The notes beneath the pieces were generated by a model. The model saw only the letters and a program-made list of their open reading frames with translations. It had not been told where the DNA came from and made no database searches. DNA of 9,082 bases from Planctomycetota bacterium (GTDB lineage Bacteria > Planctomycetota > GCA-002687715). Both the position numbers and the translations under genes were made by a program. How positions within the stretch are numbered: position 1 is the stretch's first letter; every line of letters starts with the position of its first letter. This document shows positions 5,383-9,082 of the stretch, piece by piece. The DNA is taken from positions 1-9,082 of the forward strand of contig JABSRK010000138.1 of NCBI GenBank assembly GCA_013213915.1. The letters run 5' to 3'.

Positions 5383-8300
5383 ATGCGTTCCGTCCTCGCG
5401 CTCACCCTCGCAACATCTCTCTCCTTCGGCCAGGACGTGCCGTCGTTCAACCGCGATGTCCGTCCGATCCTGGCTGATCGGTGCTTTCCCTGCCACGGGC
5501 CGGACGAGAACGCGCGGAAGGCGAAGCTGAGGCTCGACGTCCGTGACCACGCGACGCGGACCCGGCGCTCGGAGGCGGCTGCATTCGTACCCCACGACGC
5601 AAAATCGAGCCTGGCCGTACTCCGCATGCGCTCCAGCGACCCCAAGCATCACATGCCGCCGCCGTCGTCCAAGCTGGCGCTGACCGAAGACGAGATCCGC
5701 ACCCTGGAGCGGTGGATCGCCGCGGGTGCTCCTTATGAACGCCACTGGGCTTTCGTCCCCCCGAAGACACACCCCGAACCCACCGTCGCTGACGCAGCCT
5801 GGGTCCGCGACCCCATGGACGCGTTCGTCCTGCGGCGGCTGGAGGAGGTCGGCCTGCGCCCGTCTCCGGATGCCGACAGGGAGACCTTGATCCGCCGCGT
5901 GACGTTCGACCTGACGGGACTGCCACCAAGCACCGAGGAGATCGACGCCTTCGTCGCCGACCAGAGACCCGATGCCTACGAGCGCGTCGTGGACCGCCTG
6001 CTGCAATCACCCCACTACGGCGAGCGCATGGCGTCGGACTGGCTCGACGTCGCCCGCTACGCCGATACCTTCGGCTACCAGTCCGACGTCTACCGCGAGG
6101 TGTGGCCGTGGCGCGACTGGGTCATCAAGGCGTTCAACGAGAACCTTCCGTACGACCAGTTCGTCACCTGGCAGATCGCCGGCGACATGCTGCCCGCCGC
6201 CACCCGCGATCAGCGCCTCGCCACCGCGTTCAACCGGCTGCACCGCCAGACCAATGAGGGTGGCAGCGTCGAAGAGGAGTACCGGCAGGAGTACATCGGC
6301 GACCGCGTCCACACCATGGGAACAGCGTTTCTCGGCTTGACGCTGGAATGCGCGCGCTGCCACGACCACAAGTTCGACCCGATCTCCCAGGCCGAGTACT
6401 ACGGTCTGGCCGCGTTCTTCGCCAACATCGACGAGAGCGGCCTGTACTCCCACTTCACGAACGCGACGCCGACCCCCGCGCTGCGGCTGCCGAACGACGG
6501 CCAGAAGAAGACGCTCACCGACCTCGACCGAAAGATCGCGGCCGCATCCAAGGCGCTCGACGCGGTCCGCAATACCCGCCGCCGCGAGTTCCAGACGACG
6601 TGGACCGGCGAGATCCCCGACCGCACGGGCTGGTTCCCCTTCGAGAAGCTCGAGAAGGGGGGCGCCGTGGCCAACGCGATGGACGCCAAGAAGCCGGGCA
6701 AGACCGCCGAGGGGCCGAAGGTGACCGAGGGCGCGCGGGGCAACGGGCTGTTGTTCTCCGGTGAGAACAATGCCTGGTTCCCCGGCCTCGGCACCTTCAC
6801 GCGCCACGACCCCTTCACCCTCTCTCTTTGGGTGCGCACGCCCGACCGCAAGGGACGCTCCGTCATCCTCCACCGGACGCGCGCGTGGACGGACGCCGGC
6901 AGCCAGGGCTACGAGTTGCTGATCAGGGACGGCGCGTTGCAGTGGTCCTTGATCCACTTCTGGCCCGGTGACGCCGTCTCGATCCGCACCAGGCAGCGAC
7001 TCCCGGTCGGCCGATGGATGCACGTCGCCGTGAGCCACGACGGCTCCGCGCGCGCCTCGGGGCTGCGCATCTGGATGAACGGCAAGCCCACTGGCGTGGC
7101 CGTGGTCAAGGACAAGCTGACGCGGGGCATCATGGGCGGCGGCCCTCAGCTCACGATCGGACAACGGTTCCGCGACAAGGGCTTCAAGGGGGGCGCGGTC
7201 GACGAGTTCCAGGTGTTCTCGCGCGCCCTGTGCGACGCGGAGGTGGCGACCTTGCACGACGACCGCGCGCGCGTGCTCGGTTACCAGGGTTGGTTGTCCT
7301 CTCGCGACCCTGAGTGGCGCAGGGCGCTGGCCAAGCTGACGGAGCTGCGAAAGCAACGCGCCCGCCACATCGATTCGATCCGCACGATCATGACCATGGA
7401 GGAGATGGCGAAGCCGCGGCCGACCCATATCCTGGACCGCGGCCGCTACGACGCACCTCGGGAGCGGGCCTCCCCCACCACGCCCGCCGCCATCATGGCC
7501 ATGCCTGATAAATTGCCGCGCAATCGGCTCGGCCTCGCGCGCTGGTTCACCGATCCCGCCAATCCGCTCACCGCGCGCGTGGCGGTGAACCGCCTGTGGC
7601 AGATCACGTTCGGCCACGGCCTGGTCGGCAGCGCCGAGAACATGGGAACCCAGGGGACGCCGCCGACCCACCCCGAGCTGCTCGACCGCCTCGCCGCCGA
7701 CCTGGTGTATTGCGGGTGGAACGTGAAGGCCATGCTCCGGCGCATCGTCACCTCTTCCACCTATCGCCAGACATCCCGTGGACGGGTGGACGGCGACACG
7801 CGGGACACCGCGAACGAGAACCTGTGGCGCGCTCCTTCCCGACGCCTGACCGCCGAGATGCTGCGCGACCAGGCCCTGTCCGTGAGCGGACTCCTGGCGA
7901 CGAAGATCGGCGGGCCCCCTGTCAAGCCGTACCAGCCGCCCGGCCTCTGGAAGGAGAAGAGCGGCCACACGTACGCGCGGGACAAGGGCGCGGGCCTGTA
8001 TCGCCGCAGCCTCTACACGATCTGGAAGCGCACGTCGCCGCCACCATCAATGATGATCCTCGACGCCGCCAAGCGGGACGTCTGCGTGGCGCAACGCCAC
8101 GAGACCAACACGCCGCTGCAGTCCCTGCTGCTGCTCAACGACCCCCAGTTCGTGGAGGCGGCACGGGTGCTGGCGACGCGCGCGTTGAAGGCAAAGGACC
8201 GCATCGGATTCGCGTTCCGCGCCCTGACGTCACGTCACCCGCGGGGGCCCGAACGCGCCGCTCTCGATGCGCTCCTCACTGCCGAGCGGGACCGCTACGC

Positions 8301-8442
8301 GAAAGACCCCAAGGCGGCCGAAGCTCTGCTCAAGACCGGCGACGCTCCGTCACCTAAAGACGGGGACAAGGCCGAGCTGGCGGCCATGGCGGTGGTCTGC
8401 TCGACTATCATGAGTTCGGACGCCGCGGTGACGCGGAGGTGA
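5383..8442 (+). CDS. PSCyt1/PSCyt2/PSD1 (DUF1549/DUF1553) secreted cytochrome-like protein with internal LamG domain
   Basis: A 1019-residue exported protein. Residues 1-17 form a short signal peptide (MRSVLALTLATSLSFGQ). Then comes PSCyt1 with RDVRPILADRCFPCHGP (24-40), a CxxCH haem-binding motif (C34, C37, H38) and HMPPPSS (90-96), where Met91 could be an axial ligand. PSCyt2/DUF1549 spans about 140-350 (RRVTFDLTGLPP, WLDVARYADTFGYQSD) and ends with a second CxxCH in ECARCHDHKFDPI (322-334). A LamG/concanavalin-like domain lies at about 455-620 (FTLSLWVRT, WMHVAVSHDG, VDEFQVFSRAL). PSD1/DUF1553 follows at about 700-1010 (LARWFTDPANPLTARVAVNR, RRLTAEMLRDQALSVSG, RHETNTPLQSLLLLND). Function is not established for the family; roles in electron transfer linked to glycan degradation have been proposed. 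The usual C-terminal 'LNLDE' is replaced by IMSSDAAVTRR. Upstream in-frame sequence back to 4393 is a shadow of the kinase gene. Confidence 0.95.
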   Translation: MRSVLALTLATSLSFGQDVPSFNRDVRPILADRCFPCHGPDENARKAKLRLDVRDHATRTRRSEAAAFVPHDAKSSLAVLRMRSSDPKHHMPPPSSKLALTEDEIRTLERWIAAGAPYERHWAFVPPKTHPEPTVADAAWVRDPMDAFVLRRLEEVGLRPSPDADRETLIRRVTFDLTGLPPSTEEIDAFVADQRPDAYERVVDRLLQSPHYGERMASDWLDVARYADTFGYQSDVYREVWPWRDWVIKAFNENLPYDQFVTWQIAGDMLPAATRDQRLATAFNRLHRQTNEGGSVEEEYRQEYIGDRVHTMGTAFLGLTLECARCHDHKFDPISQAEYYGLAAFFANIDESGLYSHFTNATPTPALRLPNDGQKKTLTDLDRKIAAASKALDAVRNTRRREFQTTWTGEIPDRTGWFPFEKLEKGGAVANAMDAKKPGKTAEGPKVTEGARGNGLLFSGENNAWFPGLGTFTRHDPFTLSLWVRTPDRKGRSVILHRTRAWTDAGSQGYELLIRDGALQWSLIHFWPGDAVSIRTRQRLPVGRWMHVAVSHDGSARASGLRIWMNGKPTGVAVVKDKLTRGIMGGGPQLTIGQRFRDKGFKGGAVDEFQVFSRALCDAEVATLHDDRARVLGYQGWLSSRDPEWRRALAKLTELRKQRARHIDSIRTIMTMEEMAKPRPTHILDRGRYDAPRERASPTTPAAIMAMPDKLPRNRLGLARWFTDPANPLTARVAVNRLWQITFGHGLVGSAENMGTQGTPPTHPELLDRLAADLVYCGWNVKAMLRRIVTSSTYRQTSRGRVDGDTRDTANENLWRAPSRRLTAEMLRDQALSVSGLLATKIGGPPVKPYQPPGLWKEKSGHTYARDKGAGLYRRSLYTIWKRTSPPPSMMILDAAKRDVCVAQRHETNTPLQSLLLLNDPQFVEAARVLATRALKAKDRIGFAFRALTSRHPRGPERAALDALLTAERDRYAKDPKAAEALLKTGDAPSPKDGDKAELAAMAVVCSTIMSSDAAVTRR
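8435..8439 (+). promoter_or_regulatory. Strong Shine-Dalgarno before the DUF1501 gene
   Basis: GGAGG lies 5 bases before ATG 8445 and is embedded in the last codons and stop of the PSCyt1 gene (GGAGGTGA, with TGA 8440-8442 as the stop). It contrasts with the absence of a ribosome site at the two divergent operon starts and fixes the DUF1501 start. Confidence 0.8.
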
Positions 8443-8444
8443 CC

Positions 8445-9082
8445 ATGGACCCCCTCGACCTCACGAGACGCGCCTTCCTCGGCCAGACGGCCCTGGGCCT
8501 CGGTGCGTTGAGCTTGAACCACCTCCTCGACGGTGCGGGTGCGCCGCACCATGCGCCGCGCGCCAAGCGCATCGTCTATCTGTTCCAGTCCGGCGGTCCC
8601 GCCCAGCACGACCTGTTCGACCACAAGCCGGTCTTGAACGAGCGCTGGGGCGAGGAGCTGCCCGCCTCGATCCGTCAGGGTCAGCGGCTCACAGCCATGT
8701 CCGGACACCAGGCGACCCTTCCCCTCGCCGGCACCTTGTTCAAGTTCGCGCGCCACGGCGCCTGCGGCACCGAGGTGAGCGAGCTGTTGCCCGAGACGGC
8801 CAAGATCGTGGACAAGTTGTGCGTGATCCGTTCCATGCACACGGAAGCGATCAAGCACGACCCCGGCATCACGTTCTTCCAGACGGGTTCCCAGATCGCG
8901 GGACGCCCGTCCATCGGCTCTTGGCTGAGCTACGGCCTCGGCAGCCTGAACAGGGACCTCCCCGACTCCGTCATCCTGGTCACCAAGAACAAGGGCGGCC
9001 AGCCCCTGTACGCGCGCCTGTGGGGCGCGGGCTTCTTGCCGTCCAAGCACCAGGGCACCCAGCTCAGGCCCGGACCGGACCC
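8445..9082 (+). CDS. DUF1501 family Tat-exported protein (3' end outside window)
   Basis: The frame is open from ATG 8445 to the window end, giving 212 residues; family members are usually 400-500 residues, so roughly half is present. LTRRAFLGQTALGLGALSL (6-24) is a twin-arginine signal followed by a hydrophobic stretch, so the protein is exported folded. RIVYLFQSGGPAQHDLFDHKP (42-62, with the GGPxQxDLFD signature), VIRSMHTEAIKHDPGITFFQTG (127-148) and GRPSIGSWLSYGLGS (153-167) are standard DUF1501 landmarks. The family falls in the alkaline phosphatase/sulfatase-like fold group by distant similarity, but no member's reaction is firmly known to me. It begins 2 bases after the PSCyt1 stop with a strong Shine-Dalgarno, so the two are co-transcribed, the usual arrangement for this pair in Planctomycetes. 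Confidence 0.95.
   Translation, partial: MDPLDLTRRAFLGQTALGLGALSLNHLLDGAGAPHHAPRAKRIVYLFQSGGPAQHDLFDHKPVLNERWGEELPASIRQGQRLTAMSGHQATLPLAGTLFKFARHGACGTEVSELLPETAKIVDKLCVIRSMHTEAIKHDPGITFFQTGSQIAGRPSIGSWLSYGLGSLNRDLPDSVILVTKNKGGQPLYARLWGAGFLPSKHQGTQLRPGPD

Noticed and set aside
5248..6006. N-terminal extension of the GHMP kinase frame on the minus strand
   Set aside because: It would run through the divergent promoter and antisense to PSCyt1; the GHMP fold begins about ten residues after the ATG at 5247.
6007..7968. 653-codon open frame on the minus strand opposite the PSCyt1 gene
   Set aside because: It lies wholly antisense to a well-supported gene, its residues are dominated by A, R, G, V and H, and it has no recognisable motif. 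Such long antisense frames are expected in very G+C-rich coding DNA.
8295..9050. 251-codon open frame on the minus strand opposite the end of PSCyt1 and the start of DUF1501
   Set aside because: It runs across two real genes with clear family motifs on the plus strand; its composition is that of a shadow frame.

Overview
The window is very G+C-rich and densely coded, and it most resembles a planctomycete or a close relative. The main evidence is the pair at the right end: a PSCyt1/PSCyt2/PSD1 cytochrome-like protein followed directly by a Tat-signal DUF1501 protein. This pair is a hallmark of Planctomycetota and some other PVC bacteria. No rRNA, tRNA, CRISPR array, insertion sequence or phage gene was seen.

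Layout. (1) 1-538, plus strand: the C-terminal end of a secreted-looking beta-propeller-type protein that starts outside the window. Its stop codon is followed in the same frame by a 46-codon tail (539-679) that carries a diverged second copy of a segment found inside the gene. (2) 695-5247, minus strand: five genes transcribed leftwards, in order a glucuronokinase-like GHMP kinase, a sugar-1-phosphate nucleotidyltransferase, a Gfo/Idh/MocA oxidoreductase, a 141-residue single-TM protein of unknown function, and a polytopic GT-C-type membrane protein. All four junctions are the same 4-base ATGA overlap, so this is a tightly coupled operon. (3) 5248-5382: a 135-bp divergent intergenic region. 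Each start codon is preceded by a near-identical box (GCACGTA, two variable bases, AT), placed as expected for leaderless or near-leaderless promoters. (4) 5383-8442 and 8445-9082, plus strand: the PSCyt1/PSCyt2/LamG/PSD1 protein and the N-terminal part of its DUF1501 partner.

How the genes may work together. The minus-strand operon reads as a small sugar-activation and transfer module. The kinase would make a sugar (possibly uronic acid) 1-phosphate, the nucleotidyltransferase would make the NDP-sugar, and the oxidoreductase would modify it. The two membrane proteins would use the product at the membrane, probably in surface glycosylation. The substrate and the final glycan cannot be read from the sequence. 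This operon is the best candidate here for an undescribed pathway. The plus-strand pair belongs to a very common but functionally poorly defined planctomycete export system, with possible links to polysaccharide use.
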